From positions 390,501 to 454,500 of the forward strand of contig NZ_CP011479.1 in NCBI RefSeq assembly GCF_001011155.1: DNA of 64,000 nt. Direction: 5' to 3'. A program made the position numbers and the translations under genes. This document shows positions 30,281-39,327 of the stretch, piece by piece. The notes under the pieces were generated by a model. The model was not told where the DNA came from, made no database searches, and worked only from the letters and a program-made list of their open reading frames with translations. Within the stretch, counting starts at the first letter, position 1, and every line of letters starts with the position of its first letter. Origin of the DNA: Hoeflea sp. IMCC20628. Its GTDB lineage: Bacteria > Pseudomonadota > Alphaproteobacteria > Rhizobiales > Rhizobiaceae.

Positions 30281-31369
30281 CTATTTTTGCGTGCTGATCC
30301 GGGTGACATGGCCCATCTTGCGACCAGGACGCGCTTCGGATTTGCCGTAGAGATGCAGCACGGAATTGGATTCAGCTGCAATCTGGGGAACGCGGTTGAT
30401 ATCGTCGCCGATCAGGTTCTCCATCACGCAATCGGAATGCCGCTCGGGGTCACCCAGCGGCAGGCCGGTAATGGCGCGAATGTGCTGTTCAAACTGGGAG
30501 ATTGCGCAGGCGGCTTCCGTCCAGTGGCCCGAATTGTGCACCCGGGGGGCGATTTCATTGACGAGCAAGCGGTGGCTCTCGCCATCGCGAACAGCAAAGA
30601 ACTCGACAGCAAAAACCCCGACATAATCCAGATGGCCGGCGATTGCTGAGGCGATCCTGACCGCTTCTGAGCGGGCTTCGGCTCCCAGTGTCGATGGGAT
30701 GGTCGAGGTGTGCAGAATATGGTTGCGGTGAATATTTTCCGCAACGTCAAAGGCGCGAACTTCGCCCGAAAGACCGCGTGCGGCAATCACCGACACTTCG
30801 CATTCGAAGTGAACGAAGGACTCCAGAATTGCCATCTGGCCTTGCATGGCGGCAAAGGCAGACTCGGCGTCCTCAGGCCGGACCAGTTTTGCCTGGCCCT
30901 TGCCGTCATAGCCCAGCCGGGTGGTCTTCAAAACAGCCGGCAGCCCGGTTGTTTTGATCGCACCATCAAGATCAGACCAAACCGATACGGCAGCAAACAA
31001 AGCTGTTTCGGCCCCGAGGTCTCGCGCCATGGATTTTTCCAGCAGCCGGTCCTGCGCCACCTCGAGAGCTTTCGACCCGGGTCTGACCGGAACACGCGAT
31101 TCGAGCCATTGCACCGCTGCCACCGGCACGTTTTCGAATTCGTAGGTGACCACGTCACAAAATTCGGCCAGTTGCTCCAGAGCCTCGGGATCGTCATAGC
31201 TTGCGACGATCTGGCTGTTGGCAACCTGTGCTGCAGGCGCATGGACGTCGGGTTCAAGAATGGTGGTTTTGTAGCCCAGGCGTGCCGCCGCCATCGCCAG
31301 CATCCGGCCAAGCTGACCGCCGCCGATGATGCCGATCATGGCGCCCGGCGCGAGCGGTTCGGCGCTCAT
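30281..31369 (-). CDS. purK: N5-carboxyaminoimidazole ribonucleotide synthase
   Basis: A 362-residue ATP-grasp enzyme that carboxylates AIR to N5-CAIR in purine synthesis. Signatures are [17 protein letters not shown] at the N-terminus, [24 protein letters not shown] and the metal-binding [14 protein letters not shown] near the C-terminus. The ATG overlaps the purE stop codon by four bases (ATGA), so it is the second gene of a coupled purE-purK operon. Confidence 0.96.
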   Translation of the reverse strand: MSAEPLAPGAMIGIIGGGQLGRMLAMAAARLGYKTTILEPDVHAPAAQVANSQIVASYDDPEALEQLAEFCDVVTYEFENVPVAAVQWLESRVPVRPGSKALEVAQDRLLEKSMARDLGAETALFAAVSVWSDLDGAIKTTGLPAVLKTTRLGYDGKGQAKLVRPEDAESAFAAMQGQMAILESFVHFECEVSVIAARGLSGEVRAFDVAENIHRNHILHTSTIPSTLGAEARSEAVRIASAIAGHLDYVGVFAVEFFAVRDGESHRLLVNEIAPRVHNSGHWTEAACAISQFEQHIRAITGLPLGDPERHSDCVMENLIGDDINRVPQIAAESNSVLHLYGKSEARPGRKMGHVTRISTQK

Positions 31370-31866
31370 GGCTGATCAACCGGAAAATCGGCCACGGCAT
31401 CGGTGCGGGCCTGGCGCCAGGCATCGAGCCTGTCAGCCAGCGCGGTATCATTGAGAGCTAGCACACTTGCGGCGAGCAAGGCGGCGTTGACCGCGCCTGC
31501 CTTTCCGATGGCCAAAGTGCCGACGGGAATGCCGGCCGGCATCTGTACGATCGATAAGAGGCTGTCCTGTCCCGAGAGCGCCTTGGATTCCACCGGAACT
31601 CCGAACACCGGCAAGGGTGTAAAGGCCGCGGTCATGCCGGGCAGATGCGCAGCGCCGCCGGCTCCGGCAATGATCACCTGGAATCCGTCGGCACGTGCGC
31701 CCTTGGCAAAGGCAACCAGGCGGTCCGGCGTGCGGTGCGCGGAGATGATGAGGGGCTGATGGGCAATGCCGAGTTCGGCCAGCGTTTCGGCGGCGTGTTT
31801 CATTGTTGGCCAGTCAGACTGGCTGCCCATGATTACTGCGACCTTCGGAGTTGGGTTAACGGTCAT
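31366..31866 (-). CDS. purE: N5-carboxyaminoimidazole ribonucleotide mutase
   Basis: A 166-residue enzyme that converts N5-CAIR to 4-carboxy-AIR. The class I signature [17 protein letters not shown], then [10 protein letters not shown] and [11 protein letters not shown] with its catalytic His/Ser region, are all present. A frame reaches 31890, overlapping the upstream DUF465 stop, but the ATG at 31866 ([11 protein letters not shown]) is at the usual distance from the first strand. Confidence 0.95.
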   Translation of the reverse strand: MTVNPTPKVAVIMGSQSDWPTMKHAAETLAELGIAHQPLIISAHRTPDRLVAFAKGARADGFQVIIAGAGGAAHLPGMTAAFTPLPVFGVPVESKALSGQDSLLSIVQMPAGIPVGTLAIGKAGAVNAALLAASVLALNDTALADRLDAWRQARTDAVADFPVDQP

Positions 31867-31882
31867 GCGCGGCTCCGCGAGG

Positions 31883-32086
31883 TCAGGCAATGATATCCGG
31901 AATGATCTGGTCTTCGATCTTGCTGATCTTGTCCTTGATCACGAGTTTCTTCTTTTTCATGCGTTGAACGCGCAACTGGTCACAGCCAACCTGGATCATG
32001 GCGTTGATTGCGACGTCGAAGTCTTCGTGTTCATGACGCAATCGCGCGACCAACATACGCAATTCCGCCTGTTCCTGATTGGACAT
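31883..32086 (-). CDS. DUF465 (YdcH-like) small coiled-coil protein
   Basis: A 67-residue, highly charged helical protein ending in [21 protein letters not shown], matching the DUF465/YdcH family. The function is unknown. It lies directly upstream of purE on the same strand with a gap of about 16 bp, so it is probably the first gene of that operon. Confidence 0.85.
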   Translation of the reverse strand: MSNQEQAELRMLVARLRHEHEDFDVAINAMIQVGCDQLRVQRMKKKKLVIKDKISKIEDQIIPDIIA

Positions 32087-32297
32087 GCCATTTTCCCGTC
32101 TCAGTCATGCTGTCGGCGCTTGCCCGACCTTTTTTGTCGTTTCGGCGCTCGTACCACACAATCAGGTGTAACGGGAAGTTATCCCCATACAGAAATCACC
32201 TTCGACAAAAGGAAAAAGCCGTGGCACACTCCCAGACGTCAACAAGTGATTTGCACCGGTGTCCCGGCGCCGGCGCATCCCAACCAAGGAGACGCTT

Positions 32298-32474
32298 ATG
32301 TCGATTGATGCTCATCTTGCCACACTTGAAAAGAAGCACGGTGATCTGGAGGCTGAACTCCAGACAGTACAAGCCCAGCCGTCTGTCCATGACGAGATGA
32401 TTGCTGACATCAAACGACGCAAACTACGCCTTAAAGATCAGATCAAACGTCTTCGGTCCGCTACACAACATTGA
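32298..32474 (+). CDS. DUF465 (YdcH-like) small coiled-coil protein, second copy
   Basis: A 58-residue helical protein (MSIDAHLATLEKKHGDLEAE ... DIKRRKLRLKDQIKRL). A strong ribosome site, AAGGAG, 8 bases before the ATG at 32298 decides the start; the frame runs open further upstream. It is divergent from the other DUF465 gene about 210 bp away and shares the K/R-x-K-L-x-x-K-D-x-I end motif. A terminator follows it. The function is unknown. Confidence 0.85.
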   Translation: MSIDAHLATLEKKHGDLEAELQTVQAQPSVHDEMIADIKRRKLRLKDQIKRLRSATQH

Positions 32475-32501
32475 CCAGATTTACATGACACCAAGATGAC
32501 A

Positions 32502-32533
32502 CGGCGCGGGCTTTTCCCGCGCCGTTTTGTTTG
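32502..32533 (+). terminator. Intrinsic terminator of the second DUF465 gene
   Basis: CGGCGCGGG and CCCGCGCCG form a perfect 9-bp stem around a short CTTTT-containing loop, followed by TTTTGTTTG. It lies 28 bp after the stop codon. Confidence 0.9.
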
Positions 32534-32591
32534 GGACCAAGCCGGAGTCGGCTGGCTCAAGTGAACCAGCATGGTTTTCAGAGCTGCAGTT

Positions 32592-32613
32592 GATTTGAAC
32601 GCGACACGCATCA
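32592..32613. repeat. Half copy of the palindromic intergenic repeat
   Basis: This 22-bp stretch (GATTTGAACGCGACACGCATCA, given as arms GATTTGAA and GCGACACGCATCA) matches one end of the 39121-39173 element with about three mismatches. It ends three bases before the arsR-type gene's stop codon region, again at a gene 3' end. Confidence 0.5.
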
Positions 32614-32615
32614 TT

Positions 32616-32912
32616 TCAAAGAGTTACAACGCCGCTGCGGCACAATGGCGCTGCATCAAGCCAGAACTGATCGATCCATAGATTGAGATGTAGAAAGCCG
32701 TCGGTGTTGACAGCATAAATCCGGCGTGTGCCCTGACTGCTGACCGTCACCAGATTGCATTCGAGCAGCGCTTTAAGGTGTTGCGAAACCGCAGGGCGGC
32801 TGATCGGCAGTCCGTCGGCCAGTTCATTGACCGTCCGGGGCTGGCGGCGCAGCTCTTCCAGCAGGTAACGCCTGTTGGGATCGGCGATGGCTTGGAAAGT
32901 ATCCATGGTCAT
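32616..32912 (-). CDS. ArsR-family winged-helix regulator
   Basis: A 98-residue repressor-type protein: FQAIADPNRRYLLEELRRQP, the recognition helix ISRPAVSQHLKALLEC, and the wing SQGTRRIYAVN. There is no obvious metal-binding cysteine pair (the CNLVT and LCRSG cysteines are isolated), so it is more like the subgroup that represses SRPBCC/AHSA1 genes. No such partner gene is adjacent. The ligand and targets are unknown. Confidence 0.85.
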   Translation of the reverse strand: MTMDTFQAIADPNRRYLLEELRRQPRTVNELADGLPISRPAVSQHLKALLECNLVTVSSQGTRRIYAVNTDGFLHLNLWIDQFWLDAAPLCRSGVVTL

Positions 32913-32977
32913 AAAAGCAAGCTAAATCAAAGGATTTCGCCGGGCAAGCCTTTTGTGCGCTGCAACGAGTAGGCTCC

Positions 32978-33012
32978 GCTCAAGTGTCATGCGCTTGAGC
33001 AGAACGATGCTC
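32978..33012. promoter_or_regulatory. Inverted repeats upstream of the ArsR gene
   Basis: GCTCAAG (32978-32984) and CTTGAGC (32994-33000) form a perfect 7-bp dyad with a 9-base spacer; an overlapping GAGCA/TGCTC dyad follows (32997-33012). The position, about 66 bp upstream of the ArsR start and 55 bp after the acyl-CoA synthetase stop, fits either an autoregulatory operator or a 3'-end hairpin. There is no T tract. Confidence 0.35.
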
Positions 33013-33066
33013 TAAAGCAGCCTGCGCTGTTTGAAACACCAGGCCATCCTTCAAGCAGATGCCGTT

Positions 33067-34722
33067 TTATTTCGTCCCACCGAGTGTTCTGGCTTCGTCA
33101 CGCAGCAAATATTTTTGAATCTTGCCTGTCGATGTCTTGGGGACTTCCTGAAATATTACTGTACGCGGACACTTGAAACGCGCCAGCAATCCGCGGCAGT
33201 GCTCGATCACGTCCGCCTCGCTCAGGCTATAACCAGGCCGAAGCTCGACGAAGGCGCAGGGGGTTTCGCCCCATTTGTCATCGGGCCGGGCAACGACCGC
33301 CGCCGCCAGAATGCCGGGATGTTTGTAAAGTGCGTCTTCGACCTCGATCGAAGAGATGTTCTCGCCGCCCGATATAATGATGTCCTTGGAGCGATCCTTG
33401 AGCTGCAAATAGCCGTCGGGATGGATGACGCCGAGGTCGCCAGAATGAAACCATCCGCCCCGGAAGGCCTCTTCGCTGGCCGCCGGATTTTTCAGATAGC
33501 CCTTCATGACGATATTGCCGCGAAACATGACCTCGCCAATCGTTTCGCCATCTGCAGGCGTTCGTTCCATGGTCTTTGGATCCATCACCGCCAGATTTTC
33601 AAGCGCCGGATAACGAACTCCCTGACGGGCTTTTTTGGTGGTCCGGGCGCCATGGTCGAGCGCTGTCCATTCCGCCTTCCATTCGTTGACGACGGCGGGT
33701 CCGTAGGTCTCGGTCAGGCCATAGAGGTGAACCACCTCGAAACCGGCATCGGCCATGCCGGCCAGTACGGATTCCGGCGGAGGTGCTGCTGCCGTGTTGA
33801 AGCTGACTGTGTGGGAAAAATCGCGTTTTTCATCTTCGGGCGCATTCAGAAGTGCCGACATGACAATCGGTGCGCCGCACAAATGGGTCACGCCGTGATC
33901 AGCGATCGCGTCATATATGGCTTTGGCACGGACCCAGCGCAGGCAGACATGAGTGCCGCCGACAACGCCCAGCGTCCAGGGGAAGCACCAGCCATTGCAG
34001 TGAAACATCGGCAGGGTCCAGAGATAGACCGGGTGACGCCCCATGCCTGAAGCGATCACATTGGAGTAGCCCATCATGGCCGCGCCGCGGTGGTGATAGA
34101 CCACACCCTTGGGGTTGCCGGTTGTGCCGGAGGTGTAATTGAGCGAGACCGAATCCCATTCGTCATGCGGCACGCTGCGAGTGAATTGCGCAGAAGCAGC
34201 CGCTACCAGTTTCTCGTAATCCAGAGTGCCGATGCGGGCGCCCTTGGGGAACGGCGCGTCGTCAGGATATTCGGTGTCGTCATAATCGATGACAATCGGA
34301 CTTGTCTCGGCAAGGCTCAACGCCTCGGCGACAACGCCTGAAAATTCGCGATCAACGATCAGGATCTTGCACTCGGCGTGATCAAGCTGGAATGCTATTG
34401 CCGGTGGATCGAGCCGTGTGTTGATCGAATGCAGGACGGCCCCGGTCATGGGCACGCCGTGATGGGCTTCAAGCATCGCCGGGGTGTTCGACAGCATCAC
34501 CGAAACGGTGTCTCCCCTGGTCGCTCCCAGTGAGGTCAGCGCGTTGGCCAACTGTTTTGAACGTTTGAGAAAGTCCCGATAGCTCAGGCGCAGTGCGCCA
34601 TGGATGATCGCAGTATGGTCGGGATGAACGATGGCCGCCCGCTCAAGGTGAGCCAGCGGCGTCAGAGGCTGATAGTTGGCGGCATTGCGGTCGAGATCGG
34701 TCTCGTAAGGATTGGTGCTCAA
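33067..34722 (-). CDS. Acyl-CoA synthetase (AMP-forming)
   Basis: A 551-residue member of the ANL superfamily that activates a fatty or other carboxylic acid to its CoA thioester. The P-loop motif is YTSGTTGNPKGVVYHHRG (about 170-187); later motifs are YGLTETYGP, HSGDLGVIHPDGYLQLKDRSKD and, near the C-terminus, the catalytic Lys in TSTGKIQKYLLR. The start is TTG with AGGAA seven bases upstream. Chain-length preference cannot be read directly. Confidence 0.92.
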   Translation of the reverse strand: MSTNPYETDLDRNAANYQPLTPLAHLERAAIVHPDHTAIIHGALRLSYRDFLKRSKQLANALTSLGATRGDTVSVMLSNTPAMLEAHHGVPMTGAVLHSINTRLDPPAIAFQLDHAECKILIVDREFSGVVAEALSLAETSPIVIDYDDTEYPDDAPFPKGARIGTLDYEKLVAAASAQFTRSVPHDEWDSVSLNYTSGTTGNPKGVVYHHRGAAMMGYSNVIASGMGRHPVYLWTLPMFHCNGWCFPWTLGVVGGTHVCLRWVRAKAIYDAIADHGVTHLCGAPIVMSALLNAPEDEKRDFSHTVSFNTAAAPPPESVLAGMADAGFEVVHLYGLTETYGPAVVNEWKAEWTALDHGARTTKKARQGVRYPALENLAVMDPKTMERTPADGETIGEVMFRGNIVMKGYLKNPAASEEAFRGGWFHSGDLGVIHPDGYLQLKDRSKDIIISGGENISSIEVEDALYKHPGILAAAVVARPDDKWGETPCAFVELRPGYSLSEADVIEHCRGLLARFKCPRTVIFQEVPKTSTGKIQKYLLRDEARTLGGTK

Positions 34723-34789
34723 GATCTGGTTCCTGTGCCTGTTTGGTAATCGGTCCCGGGCATCAAATCACCTCAACGCCCGGCTGTCA

Positions 34790-35566
34790 TCAGGCCATTA
34801 GGTGAACCGCTCCATCCCAAATCAGCTTCAGCGCGGCCAGCAGCACCATCACGTACATGAATGGATAGAAAATGTCCGGTTTCATCCGCCTGACGATGTA
34901 TACGCCGCCCAGCGTCGCCACCGGGGCCAATGGCGCCAACACCAGTGAGGTCGACAAATTGGTAGTGTCGAACTGGCCGAGCGCAAAATAGGGAACCAGT
35001 TTGATTGCATTGATAATGGCAAAAAACCGGACGCTGGTTCCGGTGTAGGTCTTCGGATCCTGCCTGAGCGGCAGGGCGTAGATCTGGTAGGGCGGGCCTC
35101 CGGCATGGGAAACGAAGCTGGTGAACCCTGACAAAGTGCCCCAAAATGCGCCCCTTGCCGGCTGGTGGGCGCGTGCAACTGGTTGGTCGCCGCTGCGGGA
35201 CGAGATCAGGTTTTGGCTGACGTACCGCCAGACGAACCAGAGTGCGACCGCCCCGACTATGAGTTTGATCATCGGGACAGTTACCCAGGCTGCCGTGAAC
35301 CAACCGATTGCGATCCCGAGAAGCGCGCCAGGCAACATGATCACCAGAGTTTTTCTGTCCCAGTGGCTGCGCCAGCTCCACAGGCTGACGATATCCATGA
35401 CAATCAGGATTGGAAGGAGGATTGCGACTGCCTGCACCGGCGAGATGGTCAAAGCCATCAGCGGGACTCCCAGCAGCGCCATGGCACCGCCAAATCCGCC
35501 TTTTGAAAGGCCGACAAGGATCACGGCAGGGATTGCCGTAGCGTAGAAGATCGGGTCAGTCATCAT
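34790..35566 (-). CDS. TSUP (TauE/SafE) family membrane transporter
   Basis: A 258-residue protein with about eight hydrophobic segments, including AVILVGLSKGGFGGAMALLGVP at the N-terminus, where the glycine-rich pattern is typical of TauE/SafE, and a second copy of the motif around GTLSGFTSFVSHAGGPP. The family moves sulfite, sulfoacetate, taurine or related organosulfonates across the inner membrane. No sulfur genes are nearby, so the substrate is unassigned. The start has two tandem ATG codons; I used the upstream one. Confidence 0.88.
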   Translation of the reverse strand: MMTDPIFYATAIPAVILVGLSKGGFGGAMALLGVPLMALTISPVQAVAILLPILIVMDIVSLWSWRSHWDRKTLVIMLPGALLGIAIGWFTAAWVTVPMIKLIVGAVALWFVWRYVSQNLISSRSGDQPVARAHQPARGAFWGTLSGFTSFVSHAGGPPYQIYALPLRQDPKTYTGTSVRFFAIINAIKLVPYFALGQFDTTNLSTSLVLAPLAPVATLGGVYIVRRMKPDIFYPFMYVMVLLAALKLIWDGAVHLMA

Positions 35567-35657
35567 CGGAGTGGTTGATCCTTGTGCCGCGCCGGTCTAT
35601 CCCGTTTGTAATCATTTGGCCATATCGGCTTTCAGTGCTGGCTCGACAGGAATTCCC

Positions 35658-36311
35658 ATGACAGATTCAATCAAACGCTGCCGTCTCGTGCTGGTCACGC
35701 CTGATATCGAAGATGCGGCGCAGTTGGCAGCAATAACCGGCGACGCTCTGCGTGGCGGCGATGTCGCTTCGGTGATTATTCCGCAGCACAGTCTGGACGA
35801 GAAAAGTTTCCAGAAACGGTGCGAAGCCCTAATCCCGGTCATTCAAGCGGCAGGCGCTGCAGCGCTTGTGGCCGGCGATACGCGGGTTGCCGGGCGGGTC
35901 CGCGCCGACGGGTTGCACATCGAAGTCGGGCCGACGGCCATGACCGAAGCTGTAAAACAGCACGCTCCAGGGTTGATCGTGGGTGGCGGTAATGCCCGCG
36001 AACGTCACGCCGCCCTGTCAATCGGCGAAGCGCAGCCGGATTATGTCATGTTCGGCTCGATTGCCGGAGACATCAAACCGGAGCCGCATTCCAAGAATAT
36101 AGCCCTGGCGGAATGGTGGGCCGACATGATCGAGATTCCCTGCGTGCTGATGGGCGGTACCAGCACCGCCTTTGTGGAAGATATGGCGCAGACCAGAGCC
36201 GAGTTCATCGCCTTTGGATCAGCGGTCTTCGCCGATCCTGCGGAAGCGCCGCGCATCGTCGCCGAAATCAACGCTCTGCTCGACGAAAAAGCGCCACGTT
36301 TCGGCCGATAA
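35658..36311 (+). CDS. ThiE/TenI-like TIM-barrel protein
   Basis: A 217-residue protein related to thiamine phosphate synthase. The N-terminal RLVLVTPDIEDAAQL, the middle AGRVRADGLHIEVGP, and GLIVGGGNARERHAAL follow the family layout. However, the usual phosphate-binding GP-x-F-x-T motif is replaced by VMFGSIAGDIKPEPHSK, so thiamine phosphate synthase activity is doubtful. The ATG at 35658 has AGGA upstream; the frame is open further 5'. The stop overlaps the Sel1 gene start by one base (TAATG), which couples the two. Confidence 0.78.
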   Translation: MTDSIKRCRLVLVTPDIEDAAQLAAITGDALRGGDVASVIIPQHSLDEKSFQKRCEALIPVIQAAGAAALVAGDTRVAGRVRADGLHIEVGPTAMTEAVKQHAPGLIVGGGNARERHAALSIGEAQPDYVMFGSIAGDIKPEPHSKNIALAEWWADMIEIPCVLMGGTSTAFVEDMAQTRAEFIAFGSAVFADPAEAPRIVAEINALLDEKAPRFGR

Positions 36312-37327
36312 TGCAGCGGATGTTCAAAATTGAAGCCCTGACCCGGCGACGGTCCATTTTTGCGTTACGCCGTCCAGTCTGGATGCAGTTGATCGCTGCT
36401 CTGGTCGTGCTCAATGGCGGCCCTGCACTGGCGCAGGACACCAAGAGCGAGACCGCCGCCCCCGTCGAAGCAAGCTCGAGCACGGCGCCGTCCGATGCGA
36501 CAGTCCGGGCATTCGGCGCTTTTCAGCGTGGCTATTATCTCACGGCTATGGAACTGGCGCTTCCGCGCGCGCAATTGGGTGACCCGGCGGCGCAGACCTT
36601 GCTCGCCGAGCTTTTTGCCGCCGGACTTGGGGTTCCGCGCAGCATGAATGATGCTGCCTTCTGGTACGCGCAAGCCGCCGAGAGCGGTGATGCTTCCGCG
36701 CAGTTCAAATACGGTGTCATGCTGCTTGAGGGCAAGTATGTCGATGCTGATCGGCCCAGGGCCGAAGAGTTGATGAAAAAGGCGGCTGATGCCGGCAATG
36801 CCTTTGCCCAGTTCAATCACGCCCAGATCCTGGTTTCCCAGAAACCCGGCGATGCCGGTATCCTCGAGGCTTTGCCCTATTTCGAGAAAGCAAGCGAACA
36901 GGGCGTGCCGGATGCGCAATACGCGCTTGCACAGATTTACAGCAACACGACCGGCGTCCCGGACGAGAAGCGCGGACGGGCCCGCGAACTCATGGAAAAG
37001 GCAGCACGCGGCGGGTTTGATACGGCACAGCTGGACTATGCGATATGGTTGATTGACGGCATTGGCGGACCCAAGGACTATGAAAACGGCTTCCGCTGGA
37101 TGCAGGTGGCGGCCAATCGCGGCAATGTGGTCGCGCAAAACCGGATGGCGGTGCTGCACATCAATGCCATCGGCACCTCGGGCGATCCGGTTGAGGCCGG
37201 CAAATGGTACATCCTGTCGCGACGCGCGGGATTCAATGACCGATCACTCGATGATTTTTATCAGGGACTGACCGAAGACCAGAAAAAACTGGCGATCGAG
37301 GCGGCAAACCAATTCGGCAAGCATTGA
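36311..37327 (+). CDS. Exported Sel1-repeat protein
   Basis: A 338-residue protein with an N-terminal basic stretch and signal sequence (LIAALVVLNGGPALAQ), a short acidic linker, then five or more Sel1-type repeats of about 36 residues (for example GDPAAQTLLAELFAAGLGVP, GDASAQFKYGVMLLEGKYVD, GVPDAQYALAQIYSNTTGVP and the block around GFDTAQLDYAIWLIDGIGGP). Sel1 repeats scaffold protein interactions in the periplasm. It overlaps the ThiE-like gene by one base. The 223 bp downstream (37328-37550) holds only the presumed efp promoter. Confidence 0.88.
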   Translation: MQRMFKIEALTRRRSIFALRRPVWMQLIAALVVLNGGPALAQDTKSETAAPVEASSSTAPSDATVRAFGAFQRGYYLTAMELALPRAQLGDPAAQTLLAELFAAGLGVPRSMNDAAFWYAQAAESGDASAQFKYGVMLLEGKYVDADRPRAEELMKKAADAGNAFAQFNHAQILVSQKPGDAGILEALPYFEKASEQGVPDAQYALAQIYSNTTGVPDEKRGRARELMEKAARGGFDTAQLDYAIWLIDGIGGPKDYENGFRWMQVAANRGNVVAQNRMAVLHINAIGTSGDPVEAGKWYILSRRAGFNDRSLDDFYQGLTEDQKKLAIEAANQFGKH

Positions 37328-37550
37328 TTTTTGGCCGCTGCCGCCGTCCTGTCCGCGCTTGCGACGCGGCACATTATATCCATCTTCCAGGGGATTTTGG
37401 TGCTTGTGCCGTGTGCGGCCGGGTTGTCTTTCAGACGGATCGGTTTGAACGCTGTATGCACCAGACTTGAAAAGCTGAGCCATTTGTGGTCTTGAAGCCG
37501 CCAAGCGGCGCCGAAAACCGGCCCGGATCAAGCTGACGCGGAACGCTCAC

Positions 37551-38114
37551 ATGAAAATCAATGGAAATGAAATTCGCCCCGGCAACGTGCTTGAGCACAA
37601 CAAGACCCTTTGGGCCGTGGTTAAAACCAATGCCGTCAAGCCGGGCAAGGGTGGCGCCTTCAATCAGGTCGAGATGAAGAACCTGCTCGACGGGACCAAG
37701 CTCAACGAACGTTTTCGGGCGTCCGAGACGGTTGAGCGTATCCGTCTGGAGCAAAAGGATTTTCAGTTCCTCTATGAGCAAGGGGAATCCCTGGTGTTCA
37801 TGGATTTGGAAAGCTACGAACAGCTTGAGCTGCAGAAGGAATTTGTTGGCGATCGCCGCGCCTTTCTGCAGGATGGCATGATGGTAACGGTCGAGCTTTA
37901 TGAAGATCGTCCGATCGGCATTTCATTGCCCGATCATGTCACTTTGGCGATTGCCGAAGCTGACCCGGTGGTAAAGGGGCAGACTGCGGCGTCTTCCTAC
38001 AAGCCGGCCATTCTTGAAAATGGCGTCCGTATTCTGGTTCCGCCGTTCATCTCATCGGGCGAGCGTGTGATCGTTGACACCAACGAATTGACCTATCTGC
38101 GTCGCGCGGACTGA
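37551..38114 (+). CDS. efp: Elongation factor P
   Basis: A 187-residue translation factor that rescues ribosomes stalled on polyproline. The N-terminal KOW-like domain has the tip loop VKPGKGGAF with Lys33, equivalent to the lysine that EpmA beta-lysylates in E. coli. Two OB domains follow, ending in [21 protein letters not shown]. The modification genes (epmA/epmB) are not in view. Its stop codon TGA is also the first three bases of the palindromic repeat at 38112. Confidence 0.97.
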   Translation: MKINGNEIRPGNVLEHNKTLWAVVKTNAVKPGKGGAFNQVEMKNLLDGTKLNERFRASETVERIRLEQKDFQFLYEQGESLVFMDLESYEQLELQKEFVGDRRAFLQDGMMVTVELYEDRPIGISLPDHVTLAIAEADPVVKGQTAASSYKPAILENGVRILVPPFISSGERVIVDTNELTYLRRAD

Positions 38115-38164
38115 TGCATGCCGCGTTCGGATGGGTCGATCCGAACGTCAATGTCCCTGCACCA
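38112..38164. repeat. 53-bp palindromic intergenic repeat, degenerate copy C
   Basis: This stretch aligns without gaps over 53 bp to the copy at 39121-39173 with about 16 mismatches; the left end TGATGCATG, the CGCGTTCG block and the central ATCCGAACG dyad are kept. It starts within the efp stop codon. The right outer arm (CCTGCACCA) has decayed, so only the inner stem GTTCGGATGG/CGATCCGAAC folds well. Confidence 0.65.
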
Positions 38165-38223
38165 TGTCAAAGTGCCATTCGCGCTTTCAATTGACTGTGG
38201 CGCATTCTGGAATCTTCATTCGG

Positions 38224-38244
38224 GCGAAGCATGCGTTGCTTCGC
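38224..38244. other. Perfect stem-loop between efp and suhB
   Basis: GCGAAGCA (38224-38231) and TGCTTCGC (38237-38244) form an 8-bp stem with a TGCGT loop. No T tract follows on either strand, so it may be a leader element or operator of suhB, or chance. Confidence 0.35.
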
Positions 38245-38314
38245 TCTGAGCCTTTCGACTGCGGCTTCTGGCGCGTTTGAGCCAGTCGGCCACCGACATC
38301 AAGGAATGAAATAG

Positions 38315-39115
38315 ATGGCGCGTTCTGCCCTTCTCAATGTGATGGTACAGTCGGCGCTCAAGGCCGGGCGCTCGCTTTCGCGCGATTTTGGCGAGGTTCA
38401 AAATCTACAGGTCTCGCTCAAGGGCCCGGCTGACTTTGTCACCCAGGCCAATCAGAAAGCGGAAGCCATCCTGACGACCGAATTGTCGCGGGCACGGCCG
38501 ACCTATGGTTTCCTCAGCGGGGAAAGCAAGGAAGTGGCGGGCTCTGATGGTGCGCACCGCTGGATCGTCGATCCTCTGGATGGCACTACAAATTTCCTGC
38601 ATGGCATACCGCATTTCGCGGTTTCGATTGCGCTTGAGCGCAATGGCGACATCGTCGCCGGCGTCATCTACAATCCCGCCACCGATGAGTTGTACACAGC
38701 TGAACGCGGCGGCGGAGCATTTCTCAATGACCGCCGATTGCGCGTCGCAGGCCGCAAGGCCTTGTCCGATGCGGTGGTTGGCACCGGGGTGCCCCATCTT
38801 GGACGTGGTCATCATGGCAAGTTCCTTGTTGAACTGCGCCATGTCATGGGCGAATGCGCCGGCATCCGGCGGATGGGCGCGGCAGCAATTGACCTGGCCT
38901 ATGTGGCTGCAGGTCGGCTCGACGGATTTTGGGAAAAGCCGCTTGAACCGTGGAACATGGCTGCCGGGCTGATCCTGATCCGCGAAGCGGGCGGTTTCGT
39001 CGCCGACGTGACTGGCGGAACCGACATGTTCGGCACGAAGTCGGTTGCAGCAGGCAATGAGTACATTCTCAAAGGCCTTCTGGAACTGGTGCAACGCCCC
39101 GTTCCGACCGCCTGA
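38315..39115 (+). CDS. suhB: Inositol monophosphatase family protein
   Basis: A 266-residue Mg2+-dependent phosphatase of the IMPase/SuhB family. Metal-binding motifs are present: the glutamate of FLSGESKE, WIVDPLDGTTNFLHG, and near the C-terminus AIDLAYVAAGRLDGFWE with EPWNMAAG. It hydrolyses inositol-1-phosphate; SuhB-type members also bind transcription-antitermination complexes in other bacteria. The ribosome site AAGGA lies about 10 bases upstream. The palindromic repeat copy B starts 6 bases after the stop codon. Confidence 0.94.
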   Translation: MARSALLNVMVQSALKAGRSLSRDFGEVQNLQVSLKGPADFVTQANQKAEAILTTELSRARPTYGFLSGESKEVAGSDGAHRWIVDPLDGTTNFLHGIPHFAVSIALERNGDIVAGVIYNPATDELYTAERGGGAFLNDRRLRVAGRKALSDAVVGTGVPHLGRGHHGKFLVELRHVMGECAGIRRMGAAAIDLAYVAAGRLDGFWEKPLEPWNMAAGLILIREAGGFVADVTGGTDMFGTKSVAAGNEYILKGLLELVQRPVPTA

Positions 39116-39120
39116 CGGCC

Positions 39121-39173
39121 TGATGCATGTCGCGTTCGAATGAATTCATTTGAACGGTACCGTACATGCATCA
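39121..39173. repeat. 53-bp palindromic intergenic repeat, copy B
   Basis: This is the best-preserved copy. The outer arms TGATGCATGT and ACATGCATCA are perfectly complementary, and the inner CGTTCGAATGAA pairs with TTCATTTGAACG with one mismatch, leaving a small asymmetric bulge. It directly follows suhB. The remaining ~150 bp before the next gene contains nothing else I recognise. Confidence 0.82.
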
Positions 39174-39327
39174 GTTCACGGCAATACGGCGTCCTTTGCG
39201 TAGCCAATTGAATGAGCGGCTCAGCAGTCATAGCCTTGTTTTGAAAGCATGCTTTCATTTCTGCCATATTATCGGCTAGAGTTTGCCTGATCATTTGATT
39301 TGGGACAAAGGCCGGGACGAACAACGC

